Part shown: one piece after another, positions 16,132 through 24,494 of the stretch
Position numbering within the stretch: the stretch's first letter is position 1
Layout: each line of letters starts with the position of its first letter
Assembly (NCBI GenBank): GCA_934541115.1
Contig: CAKTDF010000026.1
Span: 1 to 26,163 of the forward strand
Source of the DNA: an uncultured Eubacteriales bacterium
GTDB lineage: Bacteria > Bacillota > Clostridia > Oscillospirales > Acutalibacteraceae
DNA: 26,163 nt
Direction: 5' to 3'
Position numbers and translations under genes: made by a program
The notes under the pieces: model-generated
The model's database searches: none
What the model was told of the DNA's origin: nothing
What the model saw: only the letters and a program-made list of their open reading frames with translations

Positions 16132-16983
16132 TTACGGAGTGCATCGTCTTTTATCTACAGCTTTAAAAGCAACACCTGCTGACAGTGTCAGGATAATGAG
16201 CACCAATATAGAATAAACAGGAACTCTACTTATCGGATTAAAGTAATTAATTGTTCTGTTTTTTCCGTGTGGGTTATAAAAATTGTATTCATTGCGATTG
16301 AGTAGAAGATTCTGTTCACCGCTATTATCAATTATTTCAAATACGCCCCACATCATATTGTCCCCACTTGGTACAGTATACTTCTCGCCACTTTCAATGG
16401 TTATAACCTCTGTGTCTGTATAAAATAAGGCAAATAGATACGTTTTGCCAAGAATGTAATTTATACTTGCATCGGATATACCAAACTTCTTTTTCGTGAT
16501 ATTATTTAATACATCTACGTTAAAGTATTTTCCCAAATCCGGCTCTTCTAACAACTCAGGCATAATGTATGAACCTCCGATTTGAGTGAAAGCCACGTTT
16601 GTAAGACCTGAAATGAACACCGACAAAACAGATGCTTTTAATCTATCAACGCTTTTAAAATGACATTTTTTTAATATCTCATTAAATTCAATAATAGATG
16701 ATTCACTATATGTCTTCAACTTTGTCCACGACTCTTTGCCTTGGTTTTCACGAGCATTTCTTTGACTTGTAAAACCAAGTGTGTAAAGTTGATCACTAAG
16801 CATGTCGGGATTAAAAAAGATTGAATCGTAGTCAACCACATCGTCAAAGCTTACATACCCGCCTGTATAATCATCGTCGTGAATACTATTGTTTTGATAT
16901 AGATTCGCCACAGGAACAATAATTAATATACCAATCAAAATAATTTCAACAAGCACAGCAAACCTTAGTACATGGTATTTCAT
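16132..16983 (-). CDS. Unrecognised membrane protein with terminal helices (array gene 1)
   Basis: A 283-residue protein I do not recognise. ATG 16983 follows GGAGGAG. A transmembrane helix covers about residues 8-27 and a second one about 250-272, just before a short basic tail (KAVDKRRCTP). The roughly 220 residues between would lie outside the cell with both ends inside. This middle part is rich in Asn, Tyr and acidic residues, without cysteine pairs or a known motif. It is the gene nearest the tRNA and thus the distal end of the array. The repeat at 17073-17304 lies upstream. No structured repeat follows it, unlike most other array genes. Confidence 0.65.
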   Translation of the reverse strand: MKYHVLRFAVLVEIILIGILIIVPVANLYQNNSIHDDDYTGGYVSFDDVVDYDSIFFNPDMLSDQLYTLGFTSQRNARENQGKESWTKLKTYSESSIIEFNEILKKCHFKSVDRLKASVLSVFISGLTNVAFTQIGGSYIMPELLEEPDLGKYFNVDVLNNITKKKFGISDASINYILGKTYLFALFYTDTEVITIESGEKYTVPSGDNMMWGVFEIIDNSGEQNLLLNRNEYNFYNPHGKNRTINYFNPISRVPVYSILVLIILTLSAGVAFKAVDKRRCTP

Positions 16984-17072
16984 TTTTCTCCTCCATTAAT
17001 ACCTGTGTAAACGTCAAATAATTTCTCTATCCAATAATAAATAAAATTATACGCATACCATTAATGCGCGGA

Positions 17073-17304
17073 TGTCATAACAATATAAAATGCATAATCA
17101 CTGCCGAACTTTTCATACATCAGAACGCTGTCAACGTACCACCCTCACCGCAGCCCGGGGTGTGAGGGCTGCGGTGAGACTGTCAAGCCCTTGCTTGTAC
17201 TTTGGCTGAAGTTCTCTGCCCTCCTCGCAAATTTTGAAGGATGGTGATGCGGGGAGAGCAAAGGTATATTGAGACCCACGCGTTTTACGTGAGGGACTCA
17301 CGTT
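17073..17304 (-). repeat. Array repeat copy 1 (long type)
   Basis: Core 17137-17304 plus a left extension beginning TGTCATAAC that it shares with copies 2 and 5. The first hairpin is perfect: CTCACCGCAGCCC (17144-17156) pairs with GGGCTGCGGTGAG (17166-17178) around a 9-base loop. The middle hairpin is degenerate in this copy. The end carries ACGTGAG-GGA-CTCACGT (17287-17303). It lies 40 bases from the stop codon of the gene at 17345 and upstream of the gene at 16983. Confidence 0.9.
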
Positions 17305-17344
17305 GAAAAATGTGTGTACTGAAATGTTACGCAAAATATGCTTT

Positions 17345-18016
17345 TCAGTCTATTGTCGGTGCAACTTTTTTATAGATCAAGTCGCCGTCCGCGTAAAGCG
17401 ATGCTTGCCACACGGGATTATCATAATCCGAACAGCTCAAAACAACTTTTTCATATCTATCCCATTCAATTTGAACTTTTTTCTGCACTTCACCGGAGTT
17501 TATATCAATACAGTAAAAGCTGTTTTCTTTTGAGTTATAAATCAAAGCAACATCAGAATTGTAATCCACTATCCATTCCTTATTTGCAGACTTATAGCAG
17601 TATTTTATATTACCGTCATTGTCTATGACAACTAACATATCTCCACGGTGTGTTTTGTCATTATACGAAAAATAACTGAGCATACAGCTAAAAATAAAGC
17701 AATAGTCGTTGCCCCTCTTAAAGCAGGTCTGCAATTGATATTCGCTCGTCTTTGTCGTTTCACAGTTAATTGTTATTATGTTTGACTTATGAGGCAATTT
17801 AACCAAGGTTGTGTCAGAAATATCCTCGTACTGAACATATTCGGATTCACCCTTGCTTTCAATGTCAATACAGTTCAATAGCAAATCTGTTTTGTATTCA
17901 ACCTCAATTTCAATGGAATTAAAATCGTAATAACTTTCCAATAACGGGTTTTGAAAAATCAAAAGAAGTACCACTATAAAAATCAGAAAAATAGAAATCC
18001 ACTTAAAATTTTCCAC
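17345..18016 (-). CDS. Unrecognised membrane-anchored protein (array gene 2)
   Basis: A 223-residue protein starting at GTG 18016 behind GAGGTGAG. One N-terminal helix (about 6-22, ISIFLIFIVVLLLIF) anchors an outer domain. The second half has strand-turn-strand units such as MLVVIDNDGNIKYCY and FYCIDINSGEVQKK. These look like blades of a beta-propeller or a PQQ-like repeat, but there are too few of them for a full propeller. That resemblance is an inference only. Array repeat copy 1 follows its stop codon. Confidence 0.65.
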   Translation of the reverse strand: MENFKWISIFLIFIVVLLLIFQNPLLESYYDFNSIEIEVEYKTDLLLNCIDIESKGESEYVQYEDISDTTLVKLPHKSNIITINCETTKTSEYQLQTCFKRGNDYCFIFSCMLSYFSYNDKTHRGDMLVVIDNDGNIKYCYKSANKEWIVDYNSDVALIYNSKENSFYCIDINSGEVQKKVQIEWDRYEKVVLSCSDYDNPVWQASLYADGDLIYKKVAPTID

Positions 18017-18131
18017 TAAGACTCACCTCACTATTTTATATGCTACAACAATGAAGCCGCACCGGCTGAAACAGCCTAAAGCATAATAATGTACAACTAT
18101 ACGGCTACAAGAGGCATGTATATCTGCTTTT

Positions 18132-18677
18132 TCAGGTCTTATAAAAAGATGTCAATTCACAATGCCAACCAAGATGGTTTTTAATAATACTTGCAAACTC
18201 ATTATTAAGAACGTCTAAGTCTTTTGAAAAAGCAAGAAAAGCAGCATTATGCCCAACTTGTATTAATATTTGTTTAGATTGAAGATAAAAATATGACTGT
18301 GTCAAATATCGCATATTTCCTTCTATCAGTTTTTCAATTAGCGCCTTATCTTTTTTGACGTTTGCCAAATAATACTTTTTGGGTTTTAATTGTGATTTGA
18401 GTTCTTGAACTAAATTGAAAGCGTTGATATCCTTCCACTTGCAATAATTTGACATTTCAAGGAAAGGTCCGATGTATATGTTCTCCTCATGGTAAAAATC
18501 AAATGCTTCAAACAGAATGTCTGACAACTGAGAGGCAACAGCATAAAATTCCGACTTGGTTTTCAGAGACATTTCACTTGGTCTTACACCCTCCCAATCT
18601 CTTTCATTGTAAACAAGAACATATATATTCTCATCAATGCTGTTAATATCAACATCTTTAATATCCACTTTTTTCAT
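18132..18677 (-). CDS. Unrecognised soluble protein (array gene 3)
   Basis: Starting at ATG 18677 (MKKVDIKDVDINS) the product has 181 residues. An in-frame GTG at 18692 would add five. The GGGAG site suits neither perfectly, being 14 bases from the ATG and directly against the GTG. It has no signal peptide or membrane helix, so it is probably cytosolic and is the exception among the array genes. Aromatic and charged residues are frequent (RDWEGVRPSEM, FDFYHEENIYIGPF, HLGWHCELTSFY). The size and style remind me of immunity proteins of polymorphic toxins, but no family can be named. About 115 bases separate it from the next gene, with no array repeat between. Confidence 0.6.
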   Translation of the reverse strand: MKKVDIKDVDINSIDENIYVLVYNERDWEGVRPSEMSLKTKSEFYAVASQLSDILFEAFDFYHEENIYIGPFLEMSNYCKWKDINAFNLVQELKSQLKPKKYYLANVKKDKALIEKLIEGNMRYLTQSYFYLQSKQILIQVGHNAAFLAFSKDLDVLNNEFASIIKNHLGWHCELTSFYKT

Positions 18678-18720
18678 GATTAAATTAACCACTCCCGTCT
18701 ACAGTGCGATCATTTACAGC

Positions 18721-18966
18721 TTTCCCTCGTTGTCATAACGATAGAGCGGCTAATAATCACTGCAGATTTTTATACATGAACACAAGTCAAATGCACTACC
18801 CTCACCGCAGCCCGGGGTGTGAGAGCTGCGATAAAACCGTCAAGCCCTGCTTGTCCTCTGACTAAAACCCTCTGCTCTCCCCAAAATCTATTTTTTGAAG
18901 GGTGGTGATCACGGGGAGAGCAAAGGTATATTGAGACCCACGCGTTTTACGTGAGGGACTCACGTT
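18721..18966 (-). repeat. Array repeat copy 2 (long type)
   Basis: Core 18797-18966. The left extension TTTCCCTCGTTGTCATAACG is shared with copy 5 and reaches to within about 45 bases of the next gene's start. Middle hairpin GCTCTCCCC/GGGGAGAGC and end hairpin ACGTGAG/CTCACGT are perfect. The first hairpin has CAGCCC against GAGCTG, a C-A mismatch on plus that is a U-G pair on minus. Confidence 0.92.
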
Positions 18967-18988
18967 GGAACAGTTAAATTACACCAAA

Positions 18989-19531
18989 TCACAAAGTATA
19001 ATTTTCAATGCCTAAAACTTTGCTTGAAGAATCATAATGAATTAAATAAACCATTCCATTTTCAAAGATGTGATACGAAACCTTTGGATACTCCGTCCAA
19101 CTGCTATATAAGAACGGATAACTGCCATTCGGGTCCAATTTCCTGACCTCTTCCACAGATGAACCTTTATTAACGTTTTTCAACGACTCACAAGCAGAAT
19201 CTTCAGAAAATGATATCTTTTCCCAATTGTTAAAACTCATATCAGTATCAAAGTACACAATTATTGGACCCTCTTCTGTACCGATAACAGTGTAGTACAA
19301 ATTGGATAAACGCTTATAAAAACCGTTTTTATACTTTTTATTCAATTGATCAATACTCGGCTTTTTATCTAAAAATTTTGATACACTACTATATTTATAT
19401 TCGTTCTTTATCAAACCCAAACTTGAGACATCGGATTCAACAATATCCAAAGTCTGTTTATTGTCATTGGCACAAGAATTAAAACACAACATAACAGCTA
19501 TTAAAATAACAGCAAGAGTTATTCGTTTCAT
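18989..19531 (-). CDS. Unrecognised lipoprotein (array gene 4)
   Basis: ATG 19531 follows GGGAGG and gives 180 residues. An in-frame ATG further upstream at 19549 would include the ribosome site itself. The N-terminus MKRITLAVILIAVMLCFNSC is a lipoprotein signal with FNSC as lipobox, so the mature protein should be lipid-anchored outside the membrane. The mature part is hydrophilic, with no motif I recognise: short strands with YYTVIGTEEGPIIVYF and a final VYLIHYDSSSKVLGIENYTL. Array repeat copy 2 begins 22 bases behind its stop codon. Confidence 0.7.
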   Translation of the reverse strand: MKRITLAVILIAVMLCFNSCANDNKQTLDIVESDVSSLGLIKNEYKYSSVSKFLDKKPSIDQLNKKYKNGFYKRLSNLYYTVIGTEEGPIIVYFDTDMSFNNWEKISFSEDSACESLKNVNKGSSVEEVRKLDPNGSYPFLYSSWTEYPKVSYHIFENGMVYLIHYDSSSKVLGIENYTL

Positions 19532-19637
19532 AAATCTACCTCCCATCATGTGGTGATTGCCGAATATATTGTTTCATTGTTATAATAGTTTTTGGTTTCG
19601 CAATCTCACAGTGTTTTGCAGAGTTTCTTTTTGCTGC

Positions 19638-19806
19638 TACCCTCACCGCAGCACAATTTACGTACTGCGGCAAGACCGTCAAGCCCTGCTTGTCCTCTGA
19701 CTAAAGCCCTCTGCTCTCCCCACAAATCTATTTTTTGAAGGGTGGTGATCACGGGGAGAGCAAAGGTATATTGAGACCCACGCGTTTTACGTGAGGGACT
19801 CACGTT
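19638..19806 (-). repeat. Array repeat copy 3 (short type)
   Basis: The first hairpin is of the second kind: CCGCAG-loop-CTGCGG. Middle hairpin GCTCTCCCC/GGGGAGAGC and end hairpin ACGTGAG/CTCACGT are perfect. It lacks the left extension of copies 1, 2 and 5. It lies 51 bases behind the stop codon of the gene at 19858. Confidence 0.92.
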
Positions 19807-19857
19807 AGAAAATGTGCGCACTGAAGTGTTATGCAAAATACACCACAGCTTTTAAAA

Positions 19858-20499
19858 CTATAATATCGATTCAATTACTTCCGGGATACAGCATTTCTTG
19901 CTATGTGATACTTCAGAAAAATCAAATATAGCGTTATGATTTCTAACCAACACTCTGGTATTGTATGCCGTATCACCCCTAAATCCATAAAACAAAGGAT
20001 CAGCAGATCTTCTATATGACGTGAGACTTAGTGTATAATTAAAACTATTGTCATCATACGATTCATCGACTGCAACTATTTCATATGGTCTATTAAGCAT
20101 ATTTTTGTAATACTCTAATGCTGATTCTTCGTCATCAAATACTAATACATTCAGATAAATCGAATTCGCACCATCGTCATTAACAATTTGCTTTTTAGCC
20201 TCTGTTGTTAAATCTTCTCCATCATTATAACGCTCGATTTCGCTTTTTGTGAAATGGCTGTCAAGCCAGTCATCGGTAACGTCAATATCTTTTATCCTAA
20301 ATATATCCTCTTTTGTTATATTGCTGTTAATTAAACCATCATCTAAAAATGCAAACGCAGTATAAGACAAACACGATATCGAAAATATAGAAACAACAAT
20401 TGTCAGTATTTTAAACACGGTATTATGTCTTTTCCTGTACAAATACATGCTTATCCCAAAGAAAATGATTCCCAAACATGACATTAAAACAAGAATCAT
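19858..20499 (-). CDS. Unrecognised protein with two N-terminal helices (array gene 5)
   Basis: ATG 20499 has AAGAAGG 10 bases upstream; a GTG at 20508 is too close to that site. The product has 213 residues. Two hydrophobic helices lie at about 1-17 and 30-52, with a basic loop YLYRKRHNT between them. They are followed by an acidic outer domain (DWLDSHFTKSEIERYNDGED, VFDDEESALEYYKNML, VDESYDDNSFNYTLSL). The segment with DDEESALEYYKNML looks like a helix after a strand, as in small alpha/beta domains. There is no known motif. Repeat copy 3 is downstream. Confidence 0.65.
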   Translation of the reverse strand: MILVLMSCLGIIFFGISMYLYRKRHNTVFKILTIVVSIFSISCLSYTAFAFLDDGLINSNITKEDIFRIKDIDVTDDWLDSHFTKSEIERYNDGEDLTTEAKKQIVNDDGANSIYLNVLVFDDEESALEYYKNMLNRPYEIVAVDESYDDNSFNYTLSLTSYRRSADPLFYGFRGDTAYNTRVLVRNHNAIFDFSEVSHSKKCCIPEVIESIL

Positions 20500-20656
20500 G
20501 GTTACCACACCTTCTTTCTTCCGTAATACTTAACATATATTTTTTCAAAAGCTTTAATTACGTCTCTAGTTGCACCTAACGAACCACAATATTTTTTATT
20601 GCCAACTTTATAGTTGTCAATTCAATAAAGTTGAACAGTTAAAACACCGTCAAATG

Positions 20657-20785
20657 TACTCCACCACCGCAACACAGTTTATGTACTGCGGCGAGACCGT
20701 CAAGCCCTGCTTGTCCTTTGACTAAAATCCTCTGCTCTCCCCAAAATCTATTTTTTGAAGGGTGGTGATCACGGGGAAAGCAAAG
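20657..20785 (-). repeat. Array repeat copy 4 (truncated)
   Basis: Carries the first hairpin (CCGCAA against CTGCGG) and the middle hairpin (GCTCTCCCC against GGGGAAAGC) but breaks off after CAAAG. The ACGTGAG end palindrome is missing, replaced by unrelated sequence before the gene at 20863. Both stem changes are A-C or C-A mismatches on plus and G-U pairs on minus. Just to its left, CAACTTTAT (20603-20611) and ATAAAGTTG (20625-20633) form a separate inverted repeat. Confidence 0.9.
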
Positions 20786-20862
20786 CCCGCTAACGATTTG
20801 CAAAACTATTACACAAATTACCATATCTAAAAGCTAGACATATACAATCAAGTATGCTTGTA

Positions 20863-21384
20863 CTACTCATATGGTACAAATGTCAAATGTGTAATACTTT
20901 TTGGAATAATGCTGCCATCGTTTTCAATAATATCGTAGCATATTCTTTTGGGATTAATGACTATTCTGAAATTACCCTGCAATGACCACACTCCCTTTTT
21001 TCTTTCATCAAATCCCATATATGATGTATTTCCCATACATACCCATGGAAAATGGTCTTCACCCTCAAAACCAAACCATGTCTCTTTTCCGTCGATTATA
21101 AGCTTTCCCTTTACATATTTCTCCAATTCGTCCCTATTGTATAACGTGAGACACTGATATATATTTGTCTTATATACGTCATCAACATAGAGCGTCATGT
21201 CTATTTCTTTCGCTTTCCAGACTCGTTCTTTTGACAAACACCATTGAGGACTGAGGGTAAGATAAGGCAAAACTACTGCTGACAAAATCACAATCGCTAC
21301 AATTCTAATGATCTTTTTAGGTTTAATATTAAAAAAACGTGTAGCCATACAAAAAGAATCTTCCTCTCTTTCTAAGAGCTTCAT
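20863..21384 (-). CDS. Unrecognised membrane-anchored protein (array gene 6), start uncertain
   Basis: The frame is open from 21459, but its first codon there is TTG without a ribosome site. Candidate starts are ATG 21414, 21384 and 21348. None has a good site at ideal distance; 21348 has GAGAGGAAG 12-14 bases upstream. From 21384 the product has 173 residues. A basic stretch KPKKIIR precedes one transmembrane helix (IVAIVILSAVVLPYLTL), then comes an outer domain rich in aromatic residues (WFGFEGEDHFPWVCMGNTSY, GVWSLQGNFRIVINP). No family is recognised. It is followed by the truncated repeat copy 4. Confidence 0.6.
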   Translation of the reverse strand: MKLLEREEDSFCMATRFFNIKPKKIIRIVAIVILSAVVLPYLTLSPQWCLSKERVWKAKEIDMTLYVDDVYKTNIYQCLTLYNRDELEKYVKGKLIIDGKETWFGFEGEDHFPWVCMGNTSYMGFDERKKGVWSLQGNFRIVINPKRICYDIIENDGSIIPKSITHLTFVPYE

Positions 21385-21591
21385 AACTGAGATATTCTCT
21401 CTGACCGTAACCATTAAATACTCTAAACACTTTTCTTTTTTTGTCGTAATAAAAAGCAAATGTATGTATAGAAAATTCTAAATACGCTTTGTTTATACTA
21501 CTGGTCTTATTAGAATAGGAAGCAATACATATTTTAGCTTTTTTGAATATTTCTCAAATCTTTTATATTCGGATCAATACACGAAAAAACT
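21385..21591. other. A+T-rich gap without a repeat copy
   Basis: This is one of the junctions between array genes that contains no trace of the structured repeat. I see only A/T-rich sequence, the possible upstream starts of the gene at 20863, and no further coding frame. Confidence 0.4.
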
Positions 21592-22227
21592 TTAATCGAT
21601 ATTGTTTATATATGTTTTTATGATATCTTGCAGTTTATCGGTCAAAGCTTTGTCATTTTTATTGTCAAATCTTATCTTATTATCTTCAAGATATATGCTG
21701 CCATTTTCATTTAGCTGAAATACACCGCCACAGCTATTCGATACGGCATAAAATATTATTGAAGAATCGTTCTGATTGTTCTCAGACATATTAAGAGTTG
21801 ATAATAAATCGATAATATTGTCAATGTGTTCTCTGTTTTCAATGAATATATCTTTATCTTCTGCCTCACTGTGCAGTATCAGTTTGTCAACTGTATTTGA
21901 TTCAGGGAATTTTGGAATAGTATACGAATTCTTTTTATAAACCGTTGCGCCTAAAGCATCTTTATAATAGATAAAGTTTTTATCAACGTCCGTTTTTAAA
22001 AAAGATAAACCCAAAAAGTTACGATAACCGATATCTGCCTCATACCAACTATTATCCGCACCAAACGGGATAAAGTCATCTAAACAATCAAATTTAGTAT
22101 ATTCCTCATTGAAAAATTTAATTGTTATTTTATCGCAAACATACGTTCGAAAACCGATTGAAACCAAAATATACAAAAGAAAAACAGATAGTACACACAC
22201 AAGAGATATTTTCGAAAACTTTTTCAT
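21592..22227 (-). CDS. Unrecognised membrane-anchored protein (array gene 7)
   Basis: ATG 22227 has AAGGAG 7 bases upstream, giving 211 residues. The frame stays open further up through the repeat as far as 22527, but that extension is repeat-derived and should not be annotated as protein. The N-terminus MKKFSKISLVCVLSVFLLYI is an uncleaved signal anchor. The outer part has SWYEADIGYRNFLGLSFL, a middle region of about 60 polar residues, and an ending with FQLNENGSIYLEDNKIRF, which looks like beta strands. No domain family is recognised. Repeat copy 5 provides its upstream region right up to the ribosome site. Confidence 0.65.
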   Translation of the reverse strand: MKKFSKISLVCVLSVFLLYILVSIGFRTYVCDKITIKFFNEEYTKFDCLDDFIPFGADNSWYEADIGYRNFLGLSFLKTDVDKNFIYYKDALGATVYKKNSYTIPKFPESNTVDKLILHSEAEDKDIFIENREHIDNIIDLLSTLNMSENNQNDSSIIFYAVSNSCGGVFQLNENGSIYLEDNKIRFDNKNDKALTDKLQDIIKTYINNID

Positions 22228-22238
22228 AGCAATACTCC

Positions 22239-22491
22239 TTTCCCTCGTTGTCATAACGATAGAACAAATCATAATCACTTCTGACATTTTCATACGCCGG
22301 AACGCTGCAAATGTACCACCCTCATCGCAGTCCGGGGTGTGAGGACTACGGTAAAAACCGTCAATCCCTGCTGCTTGTCCTTTGACTAAAACCCTCTGCT
22401 CTCCCCAAAATCTATTTTTTGAAGGAATGGTGATCACGGGGAGAGCAAAGGTGTATTGAGACCCACGCGCTTTACGTGAGGGACTCACGTT
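22239..22491 (-). repeat. Array repeat copy 5 (long type)
   Basis: Core 22314-22491 plus the left extension shared with copy 2 (TTTCCCTCGTTGTCATAACG), which runs into the ribosome site of the gene at 22227. The first hairpin has CAGTCC against GGACTA. Compared with copy 1 (CAGCCC against GGGCTG), one C-G pair has become T-A on both arms. The end palindrome ACGTGAG-GGA-CTCACGT contains the TGA stop codon of the adjoining 83-residue gene. Confidence 0.92.
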
Positions 22492-22736
22492 AGAAAAACC
22501 GGTAAATTCAAGGGTACACTCTCCCAATCACAAAATTTCCAAAGAGCTATAGCAAAAAGTATAATTACTGCATACCCTTTCATAAATGCAATATCGAATA
22601 GTGTTTCATCAGCCGGCGAGCTCTTTTTATTTGTTATCTTCCCCAGAATCAAATAGATTCCGGTTTCAATAAGCAATAGCGGAACAATAATAATAACTTC
22701 CACAAATATTTTATATGCTGTCAACTTGCTAATCAT
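22485..22736 (-). CDS. Small membrane protein X, first copy (array gene 8)
   Basis: 83 residues from ATG 22736 with AAGGAG upstream. Two hydrophobic helices (about 9-32, VEVIIIVPLLLIETGIYLIL, and 51-68, FMKGYAVIILFAIALW) are joined by a polar loop with ITNKKSSPADE. The stop TGA is the TGA inside ACGTGAG of repeat copy 5, so the last codon and the stop come from the repeat. A second, partial copy lies at 26040-26163. No family is recognised. No promoter is visible upstream, so it may depend on read-through from the LRR gene. Confidence 0.6.
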   Translation of the reverse strand: MISKLTAYKIFVEVIIIVPLLLIETGIYLILGKITNKKSSPADETLFDIAFMKGYAVIILFAIALWKFCDWESVPLNLPVFLT

Positions 22737-22771
22737 TTTAATTCTCCTTGCCGCGTGCTCGCCAATGTTCC

Positions 22772-22896
22772 TGCCCTGCTTGTCCTTTGACTAAAACCCT
22801 CTGCTCTCCCCACAAATCTATTTTTTGAAGGGTGGTGATCACGGGGAGAGCAAAGGTATATTGAGACCCACGCATTTTACGTGAGGGCCTCACGTT
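22772..22896 (-). repeat. Array repeat copy 6 (lacks first hairpin)
   Basis: Begins at GCCCTGCTTGTCC and lacks the first hairpin found in the other copies. Middle hairpin GCTCTCCCC/GGGGAGAGC is perfect. The end palindrome is ACGTGAG-GGC-CTCACGT, with the loop changed. It separates gene X from the first LRR lipoprotein gene, 18 bases behind the latter's stop. Confidence 0.92.
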
Positions 22897-22914
22897 ATGT
22901 TTGTCTGTTGCACT

Positions 22915-24222
22915 TTAATCAGTGGCAACAAACTTAACAAGGGGTCGGAAGAAAAAGAATTCTTCGACCGTGCCGCCTTTCGGCGCATGAACTTTCAGAC
23001 CGGGTGTAAGCAAAAAGCTATTGTAATATAAACCGCAGTCCTTTGACTCAAAATAAATATCTTTCAGCGATGTACAACCCGAAAAAACGTCTGAGCCCAT
23101 TGATTCAATGCTTGCCGGAATCGTTATTGACTTCAGCGACCTACAATAACAGAACACACTTGATGGAAGCCCTGTAAGATTTTCGGGAATGCTGACTGTT
23201 TCAAGGCTGATGCAACCCTCGAACAATCCCCAACCAAAGCCGTTTTCTGTGTCACCGATAGTTTTGGGTATTACTACTTTCTTCAGTTTTTCGCAATCTG
23301 AAAATACACCGGCACAAAGTGAATGTATGCTGTCAGGTATAACAACCTCTGTGAGTGCCGTTTTTTCAAATGCAGACGCATAAATATCCATCAAATTATT
23401 ACCGAAATCAACTTTAGCAAGTTTTTTGCAGCTATTGAATGCTTCACGCGTAATCAAAACGAGTTCATCGGAAAACTCTGCCTTTTCAATACTTGAGCAA
23501 TTCATAAATGTTCTATCTCCAATTGCCCTCAACTTTTTTGGGAACGTGATATCTTTTAAATTCTCACAATTATAAAATGCATCCATGCATATAGCCATCA
23601 CGCTTTCCGGCATTGCCACAGACTCGAGCGAATGCAGCTCTGAAAAAGCCGAATTGCCAATTGCAAAAATTCCGTCAGGCAGTATTATCCGTTTTACATT
23701 TTTGTTTTTAATGGCATTTGCTCCAATGTATGCAACTTTTTTTCCGTCAATCTCGGATGGTATACTTATCTCATTGCTGTTTGAAAAAACTCTTTCTATC
23801 TCAACATAACCGTTTCTACGGATAATATATTTATAATCCTCGTTTTCGCGTCTCTCTTCAATTCCCGAAATCACAAAAATATTCCATCCACCGTCAATTA
23901 GATAATACGTTCCCTCTTTTGAGGGTGATGAAAAATCCACTCCGGTTGATTCAAATCCGTATAGCGTATCGCCTTCAATATAATTTGACCTATCCTCTGA
24001 AACGCTTGTAACTGAGCTATTTGATGAGGTGGAGTTCTCAATAACAACGGGTGCCGCTGAAGCAGCTGTGCTCGTAGTAATTTCCGCTGCAGTGGTTTCA
24101 TTGATATTCTCATCGCTGCCCGTCATCTCTGCGTTGGCGTTTTCTTTTTTACAGGAACAAAGTGCCGCACAAGCAAGCATCATCAGCAGCAAAACCGAAA
24201 AAACTTTAATGGACGTTTTCAT
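22915..24222 (-). CDS. BspA-like leucine-rich-repeat lipoprotein, copy A
   Basis: 435 residues from ATG 24222, which follows GGGAGGGA; upstream in-frame codons lie before the ribosome site and are not used. Residues 1-23 are a lipoprotein signal with lipobox LCSC (C24 lipidated). Residues 25-85 are a Ser/Thr/Ala/Asn-rich spacer, and 86-150 a small strand-rich segment. From about 150 to 405 there are some ten repeats of the LRR_5/BspA type (pattern AFxxCxxLxxIxIPxxLxxIG, for example ANAIKNKNVKRIILPDG and VFSDCEKLKKVVIPK). Such proteins sit on the surface and bind host or bacterial surfaces. Copy B at 24495-25802 has the same protein sequence. Confidence 0.88.
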   Translation of the reverse strand: MKTSIKVFSVLLLMMLACAALCSCKKENANAEMTGSDENINETTAAEITTSTAASAAPVVIENSTSSNSSVTSVSEDRSNYIEGDTLYGFESTGVDFSSPSKEGTYYLIDGGWNIFVISGIEERRENEDYKYIIRRNGYVEIERVFSNSNEISIPSEIDGKKVAYIGANAIKNKNVKRIILPDGIFAIGNSAFSELHSLESVAMPESVMAICMDAFYNCENLKDITFPKKLRAIGDRTFMNCSSIEKAEFSDELVLITREAFNSCKKLAKVDFGNNLMDIYASAFEKTALTEVVIPDSIHSLCAGVFSDCEKLKKVVIPKTIGDTENGFGWGLFEGCISLETVSIPENLTGLPSSVFCYCRSLKSITIPASIESMGSDVFSGCTSLKDIYFESKDCGLYYNSFLLTPGLKVHAPKGGTVEEFFFFRPLVKFVATD

Positions 24223-24310
24223 GAATATCCCTCCCTTGTTATTTTTTAATTCCGATATTCGACGAGCTTGTGATTGCCGAAATGCAACCATTTGCAATCG
24301 ATACTATCTC

Positions 24311-24477
24311 TCCCCACCGCAACACAGTTTAAATACTGCGGCAAGACCGTCAAGCCCTGCTTGTCCTCTGACTAAATCCTCTGCTCTCCCCACGAATCTA
24401 TTTTTTGAAGGGATGGTGATCACGGGGAGAGCAAAGGTATATTGAGACCCACGCGTTTTACGTGAGGGACTCACGTT
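24311..24477 (-). repeat. Array repeat copy 7 (short type)
   Basis: Lies between the two LRR gene copies. The first hairpin is CCGCAA against CTGCGG, the middle hairpin GCTCTCCCC/GGGGAGAGC, and the end palindrome ACGTGAG/CTCACGT. Compared with copy 8, which follows the identical gene, it has several substitutions and an extra TGTCCTCTGAC-like segment. Confidence 0.93.
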
Positions 24478-24494
24478 GTGTTGTCTGTTGCACT

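Noticed and set aside
17131..17334. 67-codon ORF, and similar ones at 19606-19836 and 20639-20824
   Set aside because: They consist of the structured repeat and have no ribosome site. The shared peptide follows from the shared hairpins.
21592..22527. 311-codon protein reading through repeat copy 5
   Set aside because: The first 100 codons are repeat sequence also seen elsewhere, and a strong ribosome site with ATG at 22227 starts a normal signal anchor.
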